Source: Sporobacter sp038405045 (GTDB taxonomy: Bacteria; Bacillota; Clostridia; Oscillospirales; Oscillospiraceae). Taken from it: a stretch of DNA of 64,000 nt. A program made the position numbers and the translations under genes. Positions within the stretch are counted from its first letter, which is position 1. Each line of letters opens with the position of its first letter. Location: positions 682,001 to 746,000 of the forward strand of contig JBBZIV010000001.1 of NCBI GenBank assembly GCA_038405045.1, given 5' to 3'. Below the pieces are notes generated by a model, which was not told the DNA's origin, did not search any database, and saw only the letters and a program-made list of their open reading frames with translations. Positions 8,065 through 16,475 of the stretch are shown here, piece after piece.

Positions 8065-8486
8065 GCGCGCGCCTCCGGAAAATCAATGGTTATCCGCCGC
8101 GTCGTGTCGTTTTCTTTTTTGATCGTGACGCGGACGGTGTTTTCGGGAAAAGCCGATTCGGCGATTTCGCTCCATTCGACGGCAATGACGCCGCCCCGGT
8201 CAAGATAATCGTCCCAGCCGATGTCGTACAGCGCGTTTGCGTCGTTTAGGCGGTAGATATCAAAATGAAAAAGCGGCACGGAGCCGGGATATTCATTGAC
8301 GATTGTAAATGTCGGACTCGTGACGCGTGCTTGTATGCCGAGTCCAATCGCCAAACCGCGCACAAACTGTGTTTTCCCCGCGCCGAGGTCGCCGCACAGT
8401 GCAACAACGCTGCCGCCCTTTACTTTGGCGGCGAGGTTTATCCCCGCTGTCGTCGTCTCCTCTGCACTGTGTGTCACAATCGTCAT
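8061..8486 (-). CDS. tsaE: tRNA threonylcarbamoyladenosine biosynthesis ATPase TsaE
   Basis: About 141 residues. The P-loop GDLGAGKTQ lies near residue 33, followed by RVTSPTFTIVNEY, FHFDIYRL and VIAVEWSE, all family signatures. TsaE hydrolyses ATP to reset the TsaBD complex. The ATG at 8486 has AGGTG about 7 bases upstream; the frame is open 13 codons further up but without a site. It is the first gene of the operon, with a divergent promoter shared with the rodA-like gene. Confidence 0.94.
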   Translation of the reverse strand: MTIVTHSAEETTTAGINLAAKVKGGSVVALCGDLGAGKTQFVRGLAIGLGIQARVTSPTFTIVNEYPGSVPLFHFDIYRLNDANALYDIGWDDYLDRGGVIAVEWSEIAESAFPENTVRVTIKKENDTTRRITIDFPEARA

Positions 8487-8515
8487 AAAACACCTGATTT
8501 CAAATTGATAGGCCG

Positions 8516-8543
8516 AGTATACCACTTTTAAACAAAGTGTAAA
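8516..8543 (-). promoter_or_regulatory. Promoter of tsaE-tsaB-upp
   Basis: On the minus strand, TTTACA (8543-8538), a 16-bp spacer and TATACT (8521-8516). Confidence 0.65.
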
Positions 8544-8558
8544 AGAGTGAATTTCATG

Positions 8559-8587
8559 TTTACGTCATGTGAGAAAAATGATAAAAT
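8559..8587 (+). promoter_or_regulatory. Promoter of the rodA-like gene
   Basis: TTTACG (8559-8564), a 17-bp spacer and TAAAAT (8582-8587), divergent from the tsaE promoter. Confidence 0.5.
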
Positions 8588-8628
8588 GATTAGAAGTATC
8601 ACTTCAAACGAATGACAGGAGCGAAACC

Positions 8629-9777
8629 GTGAAAAAGAAGATGGACGCCGTTATCCGCTATATGAGAGAAGCGGACATGCTGCTCTTGGCACTGTGTGTC
8701 ATCAGCACCGTTTACGGCATAATTCTCATTGACAGTGCCGTTCGGAGTACCGGCAGTTTTTCAAATGTTATTACCCAGATTATCTCATTGGTGATCGGTA
8801 TCGCTCTCTTCGTCCTGTTTTCGCTTCTTGATGTGGATGTTATGGCCGATAAATCGAAAATTCTGTACGTCTTGAGCCTGCTTTTTATTTCAACGCTCTT
8901 TATCTGGGGCGTTGAAGGCGGCACGGGAAACAGGGCGTGGCTGCGTTTTGGTTCCTTCGGTATTCAACCGGCGGAAGTCGTCAAAATCCCATTTACAATT
9001 ATTATGGCAAAGATGATTTCCAACTTTAAGGAGCGGCGGACGCTGAATGCGACCATGCCGCTTTTGCAAATCATGGCTGTGTTCGGCGTCATGTTTCTGT
9101 TTATTATCGTTTCTTCGCAGGACCTTGGGTCTGCGCTTGTCTATTTCTTTATTCTCTTCATGATGCTTTTTATCGCAGGGCTGGACTTTCGCTGGATGAT
9201 TATTGGTGGGGGCCTTCTTGCCGCGTTTATTCCGCTGGCTTGGAATTTTTTCCTTTCGGCATATCAGAAAGCCCGTATTCTTGCCCCGTATGATCCGACC
9301 ATCGACCCCTCCGGTCTCACCGTCAACTGGCAATCGAGCCAGAGTAAAATCGCCATTGCCGCCGGGAACTTCTTGGGGCAGGGCCTATTTAACGGACCGA
9401 TGACACAATCCGGCGCTGTCCCAAAGCAGTATACCGACTTTGTTTTTTCCGTTGCCGGAGAAGAGCTCGGCTTTCTCGGCAGCCTCGCCATTATCATTTT
9501 ACTCATGGCAATAATAATCCGGTGCGTTTACGTCGGCATCCGCTCGAACAACACCATTGGCCTTCTTGTTTGCTTTGGACTGGCCGCCATGCTGCTCTTT
9601 CAAACCTTGGAGAATATCGGCATGTGCCTCGGTTTAACCCCCGTCATCGGGCTGACGCTGCCGTTTTTCAGTTCTGGCGGTTCGTCAATCGTCACGATGT
9701 TTGCCGCGATGGGCATCATATCCGGTATTAAAATGCGCCCGAAACCGACGCGTTTTCGCGGTCTTGATAATTATTAA
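8629..9777 (+). CDS. rodA: SEDS-family peptidoglycan polymerase (RodA/FtsW type)
   Basis: A 382-residue polytopic membrane protein with about ten hydrophobic segments. SEDS glycosyltransferases polymerise lipid II with a class B penicillin-binding protein during elongation, division or spore cortex synthesis. Motifs include GNRAWLRFGSFGIQPAEVVKI, FSVAGEELGFLG and the C-terminal GLTPVIGLTLPFFSSGGSS. The start is GTG at 8629 with ACAGGAG upstream. No partner PBP or mreBCD lies nearby, so RodA, FtsW and SpoVE roles cannot be separated by context; overall character is nearest RodA. Confidence 0.88.
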   Translation: MKKKMDAVIRYMREADMLLLALCVISTVYGIILIDSAVRSTGSFSNVITQIISLVIGIALFVLFSLLDVDVMADKSKILYVLSLLFISTLFIWGVEGGTGNRAWLRFGSFGIQPAEVVKIPFTIIMAKMISNFKERRTLNATMPLLQIMAVFGVMFLFIIVSSQDLGSALVYFFILFMMLFIAGLDFRWMIIGGGLLAAFIPLAWNFFLSAYQKARILAPYDPTIDPSGLTVNWQSSQSKIAIAAGNFLGQGLFNGPMTQSGAVPKQYTDFVFSVAGEELGFLGSLAIIILLMAIIIRCVYVGIRSNNTIGLLVCFGLAAMLLFQTLENIGMCLGLTPVIGLTLPFFSSGGSSIVTMFAAMGIISGIKMRPKPTRFRGLDNY

Positions 9778-9848
9778 TCAAAAAAAAGAGGATTTTAGGG
9801 TTCGGCGCGGTATAAGAAAATGTACGGAAAAATGCGGAGGCGTTATTT

Positions 9849-10859
9849 ATGACTGTCAGGCAGCAACGCGAAGAGCACGAGCGCCTCATCATCCTGCCGC
9901 CCGGCGTGCGGTCTGAAGCGACAAAAGGCCGTGCTGTCACGGAACAGGAAAGTGACGTGCGTACCTGCTTTCAGCGTGACGTGGATCGCATTATCCACAG
10001 CAAGTCGTTCCGGCGCCTGATGCATAAAACACAGGTTTTTCTCCAGCCGGAGGGTGACCATTACAGAACGCGTCTGACACACACGATCGAGGTGGCCCGC
10101 ATCGCACGGACAATAGCGCGTGCCCTCTTGCTCAACGAGGATTTGACAGAGGCAATTGCCCTGGGGCATGATCTCGGCCACACGCCGTTCGGCCACGCCG
10201 GAGAACGCGCACTGAACCTCATTTTATCCGACTTCGGTGGTTATAACCACGCCCTGCAAAGTCTCCGCGTTGTTGACAGGCTTGAAAAGGACGGGCAAGG
10301 ACTGAATCTGACATATGAAGTTCGCGACGGCATTGTCTGTCACACCGGTGACACGATCCCCGAAACGCTGGAAGGGCAGGTCGTGCGTCTGGCCGACAGA
10401 GCCGCTTACATCAATCACGACGTCGATGACGCTGTTCGCGCCGGTATTTTGAGCGAAGCGGACATCCCGCAGGAAATTGCCTGCGCGCTAGGCGATCATT
10501 ACAGCCTGCGAATCGATACAATTATTAAGGATATAATCGTCGCCAGCGCCGACAGAACAGCCATCCGCATGAGCCCCGGCGTCACGTTTGTTTTCAACAG
10601 CTTTCGCAGCTTTATGTTTGAGCGTGTTTATACAAATATGCGCGCGAAAAGCGAGGAAAAAAAGGTCTACGGCATCTTGTCCGCCATTTTTGATTATTAC
10701 CGGGAGCACCCCGAGCAGCTGCCGCCGGAATACCGCCATATTGCCGACGGAGACGGCATCGAGCGCGCCGTCTCCGACTATGTCTCCGGCATGACGGATA
10801 AGTATGCTATGTCACAATACAACACGCTGTTCATCCCGGAGGCGTGGCAGGTTAAATAA
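9849..10859 (+). CDS. dgt: Deoxyguanosinetriphosphate triphosphohydrolase-like HD protein
   Basis: A 336-residue HD-domain dNTPase. The metal ligands sit in RLTHTIEVARI, LGHDLGHTPFGHAGE and NHDVDDAVRAG. The family hydrolyses dNTPs to deoxynucleosides and triphosphate, controlling pool size. GGAGG lies 7-8 bases before the ATG. It is the first gene of a dgt-dnaG-sigA arrangement, common in Clostridia, linking nucleotide supply with replication priming and transcription. Confidence 0.9.
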   Translation: MTVRQQREEHERLIILPPGVRSEATKGRAVTEQESDVRTCFQRDVDRIIHSKSFRRLMHKTQVFLQPEGDHYRTRLTHTIEVARIARTIARALLLNEDLTEAIALGHDLGHTPFGHAGERALNLILSDFGGYNHALQSLRVVDRLEKDGQGLNLTYEVRDGIVCHTGDTIPETLEGQVVRLADRAAYINHDVDDAVRAGILSEADIPQEIACALGDHYSLRIDTIIKDIIVASADRTAIRMSPGVTFVFNSFRSFMFERVYTNMRAKSEEKKVYGILSAIFDYYREHPEQLPPEYRHIADGDGIERAVSDYVSGMTDKYAMSQYNTLFIPEAWQVK

Positions 10860-11035
10860 GTTTTTCGCTGTGTGTTTCGTCTTTAAAGCTGCCAAAATCA
10901 CACCGGTGTATAAAACAGCCCCGGAGATGGTATAAATACCGTGATAACAGGAAAAGCCTGAAATTGCATGCCTTAATAAGTCAATCCGCTTTTTTGTCAA
11001 GCCCTCGGCGCGCACAAGAGGAAAGGACGGTTAAC

Positions 11036-12796
11036 ATGGCTTTTCCCGAATCGTTTCTGGACGAGCTGATTTCAAAAAATGATATCGTCGACGTCGTTGG
11101 CAGCTATGTCCGCCTGATGAAGAAAAGCGGCAGCAATCTCTTTGGCCTTTGTCCGTTTCACAGTGAAAAAACACCGTCTTTTTCCGTCAGCCCCGATAAG
11201 CAGATTTATCATTGCTTTGGCTGCGGGAAGGGTGGGGGCGTCGTCAATTTCGTGATGGAAATTGAAAATCTCTCCTATGTCGACGCCGTGCACGTTTTGG
11301 CGCAGCGATCCGGCATGGCAGTTCCCGATTTGAAATCGTCAAAGGAAACACAGAGTAAAAGAGCCCGCCTTTTGGAACTCAACCGCGAAGCGGCGCGTTT
11401 TTTTTATTCTGTTTTGCAGACGGCACAGGGCACGGCCGCCAGAGCGTATATTGAAAAGCGTGATATTTCCAAGACCATGGTTACGCGTTTCGGCCTTGGC
11501 GCCGCGCCGGACGATTGGACGGCCCTATCCATTGCGATGCACAAACTTGGCTACACGCGTCAGGAGCTTCTCGATGCCGGGCTTGTGAAGCTCAGCCGCC
11601 GGGATGAAAAAAGCGTTTACGACACGTTTCGAAACAGATTGATGTTTCCCGTCATTGACGTCCGCGGCAGCGTCGTCGGTTTTTCAGGGCGCATACTCGG
11701 CGACGGCGAACCCAAATACCTCAACTCGCCCGATACGCTTGTTTTTGACAAAAGCCGCAACCTTTTCGCGATCAATCTTGCTAAAAAAACAAAGTCAGAC
11801 ATGCTGATTTTGGCGGAGGGGAATATCGACGTTGTCGCCCTGCACCAGGCTGGCTTTGACGGGGCTGTCGCCTCACTCGGCACGTCGCTGACGGAAGATC
11901 AGGTTCGTCTTATGTCGCGGTACACACAGAACGTGGCCGTTGCGTATGATGGCGACGCGGCCGGTATCAAAGCGGCACAACGCGCATTGGGCCTGTTGGA
12001 GAAGGCCGGGCTCAATGTCCGCGTCCTGCGCCTGCAGGGGGCGAAGGACCCTGACGAATTTATTCAAAAATTCGGTCGTGACGCGTTTTCCGTCCTGATA
12101 GAGCGCAGCGAAAACCATATCGATTATCGCCTGACGCTGATCCGCGAAAAACACGATTTATCGTCCGATGCCGGAAGGCTTGAATACCTTGCCGAAGCCA
12201 CAACCATGCTCTCCCGCGTTGACAACGCCGTCGAGCGTGAAATATACGGTGCGAAGGTGGCCGAAACGGCCGGTGTCTCTTCGGAAGCCGTTAAAAACGA
12301 GGTTAAAAAGGCCTTCAAAAAGCGACTTTCTGCTGAGAAAAAGCGCAAAGACCGTGCCGAGCAGAACGTGGCAAATGTCCGACAGCCAACAGACAGGGCA
12401 ATCCGGTACGAAAACGTCTATTCGGCGGCAGCAGAGGAAGGTGTTGTTCGCCTCGCCGTCCTAGACAGTACCATGTGCGACGTTGCGGACAAGCTTGATT
12501 TTACTGAAGCTGACTTTTCATCGCCTTTTTTAGCTGATGTTTTTGCCATCATCCGAAAACGCCGTCAAGCCGGGCTGGATGTCACGACGGCAGCGCTTTT
12601 AGCAGAGCTTGGATCGTCAGAGGCCTCGCAGCTATCCGTTATTTTGCAACGACCGGAGTCGCTGGCCAACGCGAATAAGGCCATGCGGGATTACATAGAT
12701 AAAATAAGAACAGAGCAAAAAAAGAAAACCGCCAAGGAGGATCCCCTCCTTGTATTGGCGTCTTACAGAGACAAATCAGGGTGTGGAGGAAAGTAA
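11036..12796 (+). CDS. dnaG: DNA primase
   Basis: About 586 residues. The N-terminal CHC2 zinc domain shows CPFHSEKTPSFSV followed by HCFGCGKGG. The central TOPRIM domain shows ILAEGNIDVVALHQAGF, the GTSLT segment and AYDGDAAG with metal-binding acidic residues. The C-terminal part would bind the DnaB helicase. The enzyme lays RNA primers at the fork. The ATG at 11036 follows GAGGAAAGGA; the open frame extends upstream to 10964 without a ribosome binding site. Its stop overlaps the sigA start (TAATG). Confidence 0.96.
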   Translation: MAFPESFLDELISKNDIVDVVGSYVRLMKKSGSNLFGLCPFHSEKTPSFSVSPDKQIYHCFGCGKGGGVVNFVMEIENLSYVDAVHVLAQRSGMAVPDLKSSKETQSKRARLLELNREAARFFYSVLQTAQGTAARAYIEKRDISKTMVTRFGLGAAPDDWTALSIAMHKLGYTRQELLDAGLVKLSRRDEKSVYDTFRNRLMFPVIDVRGSVVGFSGRILGDGEPKYLNSPDTLVFDKSRNLFAINLAKKTKSDMLILAEGNIDVVALHQAGFDGAVASLGTSLTEDQVRLMSRYTQNVAVAYDGDAAGIKAAQRALGLLEKAGLNVRVLRLQGAKDPDEFIQKFGRDAFSVLIERSENHIDYRLTLIREKHDLSSDAGRLEYLAEATTMLSRVDNAVEREIYGAKVAETAGVSSEAVKNEVKKAFKKRLSAEKKRKDRAEQNVANVRQPTDRAIRYENVYSAAAEEGVVRLAVLDSTMCDVADKLDFTEADFSSPFLADVFAIIRKRRQAGLDVTTAALLAELGSSEASQLSVILQRPESLANANKAMRDYIDKIRTEQKKKTAKEDPLLVLASYRDKSGCGGK

Positions 12797-13962
12797 TGGA
12801 TATAAAGAAAAAGCCCCGTGAAGAGGATAACGCGGAAAAGACAAAAGAGCAGGACAATGAAGAGCGCCTGACAGCACTGATTGAAGAAGGAAAAAAGCGC
12901 GGCAGGCTCAGCTCAAAGGATCTTCTTGACGTATTAGAGGAAATGAACCTTGAGCAGGAGCAGATTGACCGCTTTTATGACACGCTCGAAAATTTTAACA
13001 TTGAAACGAGTGATGGCGACGATAATACATTTCTCGCTGTTGATGAGCTGACGCCGGAAATTGAAGAGCTTCAGGAAATCGAAAGTTTGAACGAAGATGA
13101 GCTCGTCGACCCGGAGACACTTGTTGACACCTTCAGTGTCGACGACCCTGTGCGGATGTATCTCAAGGAGATAGGCAAAGTCAACCTCTTGTCCGCTGAT
13201 GATGAGATTGAGCTCGCAATGCGTATGGCGGAGGGTGACAAGGAAGCAAAAAAACGCATGGCGGAAGCCAATCTCCGTCTTGTCGTCAGTATCGCCAAGC
13301 GGTATGTCGGGCGCGGGATGCTTTTCCTTGATTTAATTCAGGAAGGCAACCTTGGCCTCATTAAAGCCGTCGAGAAATTTGATTACTCAAAAGGCTATAA
13401 ATTTTCAACGTATGCCACATGGTGGATTCGCCAGGCCATCACGCGGGCCATCGCCGACCAAGCGCGGACCATCCGCATTCCGGTCCATATGGTTGAAACA
13501 ATTAACAAGGTCATGCGCATTTCACGCCAGCTGCTGCAGGAACTCGGCCACGATCCGTCACCGGAGGAAATTGCAGAGGATATGGGGCTGCCTGTCGAAA
13601 AGGTACGCGAGATTTTGAAAATCGCGCAGGAACCTGTCTCACTGGAGACGCCCATCGGTGAGGAAGAAGACAGCCATCTCGGCGACTTTATTCCCGACGA
13701 GGATGCCTCGGAACCGGCGGAGGCTGCATCGTTTACGCTGCTGAAGGAACAACTCTCAGACGTGCTCGGGACGCTGACGCCGCGCGAAGAAAAGGTTCTG
13801 CGGCTGCGTTTCGGCATTGAGGACGGACGCACGCGCACGCTTGAAGAAGTGGGCAAGGAATTCAATGTCACACGTGAACGTATCCGTCAAATCGAGGCCA
13901 AAGCCCTCCGCAAACTTCGCCATCCAAGCCGCAGCAAAAAGCTAAAGGATTTCCTGAACTAA
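12796..13962 (+). CDS. sigA: Primary RNA polymerase sigma factor (sigma-A / RpoD)
   Basis: About 388 residues. The order is an acidic N-terminal region 1.1, region 1.2 (DPVRMYLKEIGKVNLL), region 2 (NLRLVVSIAKRYVGRGM, DLIQEGNLGLIKAVEKFDY, YATWWIRQAITRAIADQ) that reads the -10, region 3, and region 4 (EEVGKEFNVTRERIRQIEAKALRKL) that reads the -35. It directs housekeeping transcription, which fits the many TTGACA/TATAAT promoters seen here. The start ATG at 12796 overlaps the dnaG stop, with GGAGGAAAG ahead. Confidence 0.97.
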   Translation: MDIKKKPREEDNAEKTKEQDNEERLTALIEEGKKRGRLSSKDLLDVLEEMNLEQEQIDRFYDTLENFNIETSDGDDNTFLAVDELTPEIEELQEIESLNEDELVDPETLVDTFSVDDPVRMYLKEIGKVNLLSADDEIELAMRMAEGDKEAKKRMAEANLRLVVSIAKRYVGRGMLFLDLIQEGNLGLIKAVEKFDYSKGYKFSTYATWWIRQAITRAIADQARTIRIPVHMVETINKVMRISRQLLQELGHDPSPEEIAEDMGLPVEKVREILKIAQEPVSLETPIGEEEDSHLGDFIPDEDASEPAEAASFTLLKEQLSDVLGTLTPREEKVLRLRFGIEDGRTRTLEEVGKEFNVTRERIRQIEAKALRKLRHPSRSKKLKDFLN

Positions 13963-13970
13963 CCATAATT

Positions 13971-14040
13971 AATTCTCCGGGGCGCAAGCGCCCCCCGTGA
14001 CGCTTGTCGTTCCGGGCCTTTTGGCGGAGAATTTTTTCTT
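13971..14040 (+). terminator. Branched terminator after sigA
   Basis: AATTCTCCG (13971-13979) pairs with CGGAGAATT (14025-14033), followed by a T-rich run. Inside lies a smaller GC hairpin (about 13980-13993). The long-range outer stem is what places the T-run correctly. Confidence 0.6.
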
Positions 14041-14369
14041 TATTTGTTGACATAATACGTCTGTCAGACCCTCATATTATCCGTCGTCCTTCACAAAGTA
14101 TTGTGAATATTTTGTGAATAAATGAACGGATATCGTCATTCTCACAAGAAGTAAACTGAACGTGTCGGCAAATCTGTCTATAATGCTATAATAAATTAAG
14201 GATATTACAGCAAATGGCAGAAGCAAAACAGCCGGTGTTTTTGAAAAACGATAGCATTTTACTGTTAAATTCATTATAATAGTAACAGAAATTTTAAATT
14301 CAGGTTAAAACCTTGTCAATTCCATGTCAAACTTGTCACAGAAAACAGAAGAGCGTCGAGGAGATAACG
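14041..14369. other. Non-coding region upstream of the orphan corrinoid gene
   Basis: About 330 A+T-rich bases without a convincing gene. It contains the TTCACAA/TTGTGAA repeat cluster (14090-14118) and two overlapping TATAAT-like boxes (14179-14184 and 14187-14192) without clear -35 boxes. Expression may therefore depend on an activator, for instance the PocR/AraC protein encoded downstream. I saw no cobalamin-riboswitch-like sequence. Confidence 0.5.
14090..14118. repeat. TTCACAA / TTGTGAA repeat cluster, candidate activator site
   Basis: TTCACAA (14090-14096), 4 bases, TTGTGAA (14101-14107), 4 bases, TTGTGAA (14112-14118): an inverted pair followed by a direct copy with 11-bp periodicity, about one helical turn, which suits a regulator bound on one face. 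Confidence 0.45.
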
Positions 14370-15008
14370 ATGACCACGTTGGAAAAAATCAGCGATTTTC
14401 TGCAAAAAGGGCGAATTGCAAAGGTCAAGGAATTGGTTGCGCAAGCCCTACAAGAAAACATAGCACCTCAGGTTATCATCGACAAAGGCCTGCTGCACGG
14501 CATGACGAGTGTCACTGAAAAGTTCAAAACGGAAGACGTTTTCATTCCGAATATCCTTGTTTCATCCCGAGCTATCAATGCCGGTCTTCAGGTTCTCAAG
14601 CCCTATTTATCAGCCGACAATAATGCGCCGGGTGTTGTTGTCATCGGAACCGTTAAAGGGGACGTGCATGATATCGGCAAAAACATTGTGCGCGTCATGA
14701 TGGAGACAAAAGGCCTGAAGGTGTTTGATCTTGGTGTTGATATATCAGCCGAGCGTTTTTATAATGCGGCCGTTGAGTGCAACGCCGACATCGTTTGCTG
14801 TTCAGCGCTTTTAACGGCTACGATGGAGGAAATCCGTCACGTTATCGACTATTTTAAAGAAAAAGACTATCGGGACAAAGTTAAAATTATGATTGGCGGC
14901 GCCCCAGTGACGCAGCGCTACTGCGAGCACATAGGCGCCGATATATATACCGATAACGCCATTGACGCCGCGCAGGTCGCTTATAACGTCTGCGTCGGTT
15001 CCAGATAG
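14370..15008 (+). CDS. Corrinoid (B12-binding) methyl-carrier protein
   Basis: About 212 residues: a four-helix cap (about 1-85) and a B12-binding Rossmann domain with GDVHDIGKNIV (the DxHxxG cobalt-ligand motif), the conserved Ser of CCSALLTATM, and the GGAPV loop. Such proteins (MtaC/MtbC/MttC-like) shuttle a methyl group between a substrate-specific methyltransferase and a methyl-THF methyltransferase. GAGGAG lies 7 bases before the ATG. No methyltransferase gene is adjacent, and it is followed by a terminator and then the PocR/AraC regulator, so its partner is not evident. It is more distant from the 18 kb and 20.6 kb paralogs than they are from each other. Confidence 0.87.
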   Translation: MTTLEKISDFLQKGRIAKVKELVAQALQENIAPQVIIDKGLLHGMTSVTEKFKTEDVFIPNILVSSRAINAGLQVLKPYLSADNNAPGVVVIGTVKGDVHDIGKNIVRVMMETKGLKVFDLGVDISAERFYNAAVECNADIVCCSALLTATMEEIRHVIDYFKEKDYRDKVKIMIGGAPVTQRYCEHIGADIYTDNAIDAAQVAYNVCVGSR

Positions 15009-15026
15009 CGCTTTGAATCCTTTCAT

Positions 15027-15065
15027 ATCCGTTTTGCCCATTTTTTCGGCAAAACGGATTTTTTA
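15027..15065 (+). terminator. Terminator of the corrinoid gene
   Basis: A 12-bp stem (15027-15038 with 15048-15059) followed by a run of T. Confidence 0.85.
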
Positions 15066-15135
15066 TGCATGCAGCGTCGCGATGGCTGATGTTTTTGTAA
15101 AATCATCAAGTCCTGACGGATGAAAAAAATGAAAG

Positions 15136-15164
15136 TTGACAAAAATCGAATTCAGATTTATTCT
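15136..15164 (+). promoter_or_regulatory. Promoter of the PocR/AraC regulator
   Basis: TTGACA (15136-15141), a 17-bp spacer and TATTCT (15159-15164). Confidence 0.7.
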
Positions 15165-15211
15165 ATTACTTAATATGTTTATATTAAATACTTGTAAAGG
15201 AGGGGCTGACC

Positions 15212-16444
15212 GTGCTGCAAAGCCTCCAGGAAAAATGCGTCAAATATCAAAAACATTTTTCCGAACTTCTCGATATCGGCTGCAAAATTGTCGACGTGCC
15301 GGAAAAGGAACCGCCTTCTCTTTTACACGAAGACGAACTGAAGAACTTCTGCGCACACTGTACGTTTGAGAAAAACGAGCTTGCCACACATCTGTACGGC
15401 TGCCATGAGGCGCACCGCTGGAACGGCAAGTATATTTATTACTGTCCGCTGGGGCTGACGTTTATCGCCGCCTCTATTTCTGACAGCGCCGGTGAATTAA
15501 CGGCCGGTCTCGTGCTCGGCCCCTTTGTCATGGGAGAAATGCAGGACGTTTTGTATGATCTGCCGAATCCAGATATGGCTTGGGCTGTCTCGCAGCTCAG
15601 TGAGTTTTCGACAAAAAAGGTTCAGCATATTTCTGAAATCGTCTCCGTCGTCACCGCACATATCTCAGGTGTCGAGCACCAGAATATGTTATATGATCAG
15701 GAAAAGATCCTGAAGGAAATTTACGTCGCCAAAGACTACTACGAAGATATGGACACGCAGAGTGCCGACATGCTGCTCCAGTTTGAAAAAGACCTGCGCA
15801 TTGCCGTTTTGCGCGGCGAAAAAAGCTCGGCGCTCCAGATGCTTAATGAAATGCTGGCGCATATTTATGTCTACTCCAATTTTGATATCAGCGCCATCAA
15901 GGCACGTCTTTTGGAACTGCTTGTCATCCTGTCGCGCGCAACAATTGAAGCGGGCGCGGACCCGACCGAAACGTTCCGCCTGTCGGAAAATTTTATCCTG
16001 CAAATCGAATCCTACGTCGATGTCGACCAGCTGGCTTTCTGGATATCCGATATCGTTCGCCGCTTTATTGTCCAAGCGTTTGACCTCGCGCAGGTGAAAC
16101 ACTCCGACGTTGTTTTCAAAATCACCAATTACATTAAGAAAAACTGTGCCGAAAAGCTGACGCTTGATTCTCTGGCCAAAGAGGTTTACCTGAGCAAATC
16201 CTATCTCAGCAGTATTTTCAAACAGGAGACCGGCATGAGTCTGACGGCGTATATCACAAAGGTGCGCGTTGAAAAAAGCAAAAAAATGCTTCTGGAAGAC
16301 TGCATCAGTCTCGCCATTATCTCAACGCAATGCGGCTTTAAAGATCAAAGCTACTTTACAAAGGTCTTCAAAAAGGAGACGGGCGTCTCGCCGAAGCGCT
16401 TTCGCAACAACTATTTCGGGGATACGTCGGACGCCGATTTATAA
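15212..16444 (+). CDS. AraC-family regulator with PocR ligand-binding domain
   Basis: 410 residues. The N-terminal ~170 residues look like a PocR sensory domain, with Cys-rich FCAHCTFEKN and YGCHEAHRW and then YYCPLGLTFIAASI. The C-terminal ~100 residues are a double helix-turn-helix of the AraC type (LTLDSLAKEVYLSKSYLSSIFKQ and ISTQCGFKDQSYFTKVFKKETG). PocR-type regulators are often found with B12-dependent pathways and corrinoid methyltransferases. The start is GTG at 15212 behind AAAGGAGGGG. Its own sigma-A promoter suggests constitutive expression; the target is probably the corrinoid gene upstream or the operons downstream (inference). Confidence 0.85.
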   Translation: MLQSLQEKCVKYQKHFSELLDIGCKIVDVPEKEPPSLLHEDELKNFCAHCTFEKNELATHLYGCHEAHRWNGKYIYYCPLGLTFIAASISDSAGELTAGLVLGPFVMGEMQDVLYDLPNPDMAWAVSQLSEFSTKKVQHISEIVSVVTAHISGVEHQNMLYDQEKILKEIYVAKDYYEDMDTQSADMLLQFEKDLRIAVLRGEKSSALQMLNEMLAHIYVYSNFDISAIKARLLELLVILSRATIEAGADPTETFRLSENFILQIESYVDVDQLAFWISDIVRRFIVQAFDLAQVKHSDVVFKITNYIKKNCAEKLTLDSLAKEVYLSKSYLSSIFKQETGMSLTAYITKVRVEKSKKMLLEDCISLAIISTQCGFKDQSYFTKVFKKETGVSPKRFRNNYFGDTSDADL

Positions 16445-16449
16445 AAAAC

Positions 16450-16475
16450 GCCCGGGCCAAAGCCCGGGCTTTTAT
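16450..16475. terminator. Bidirectional terminator between the AraC and LysR genes
   Basis: Self-complementary GCCCGGGC at 16450-16457 and 16462-16469 around a 4-base loop, with A-run upstream and T-run downstream, serving converging genes. Confidence 0.85.

Noticed and set aside
14047..14080. TTGACA at 14047 with TATTAT at 14075
   Set aside because: The spacer is 22 bp, too long for sigma-A.
13963..14369. Cobalamin riboswitch or tRNA upstream of the first corrinoid gene
   Set aside because: Neither B12-box-like sequence nor a cloverleaf was seen.
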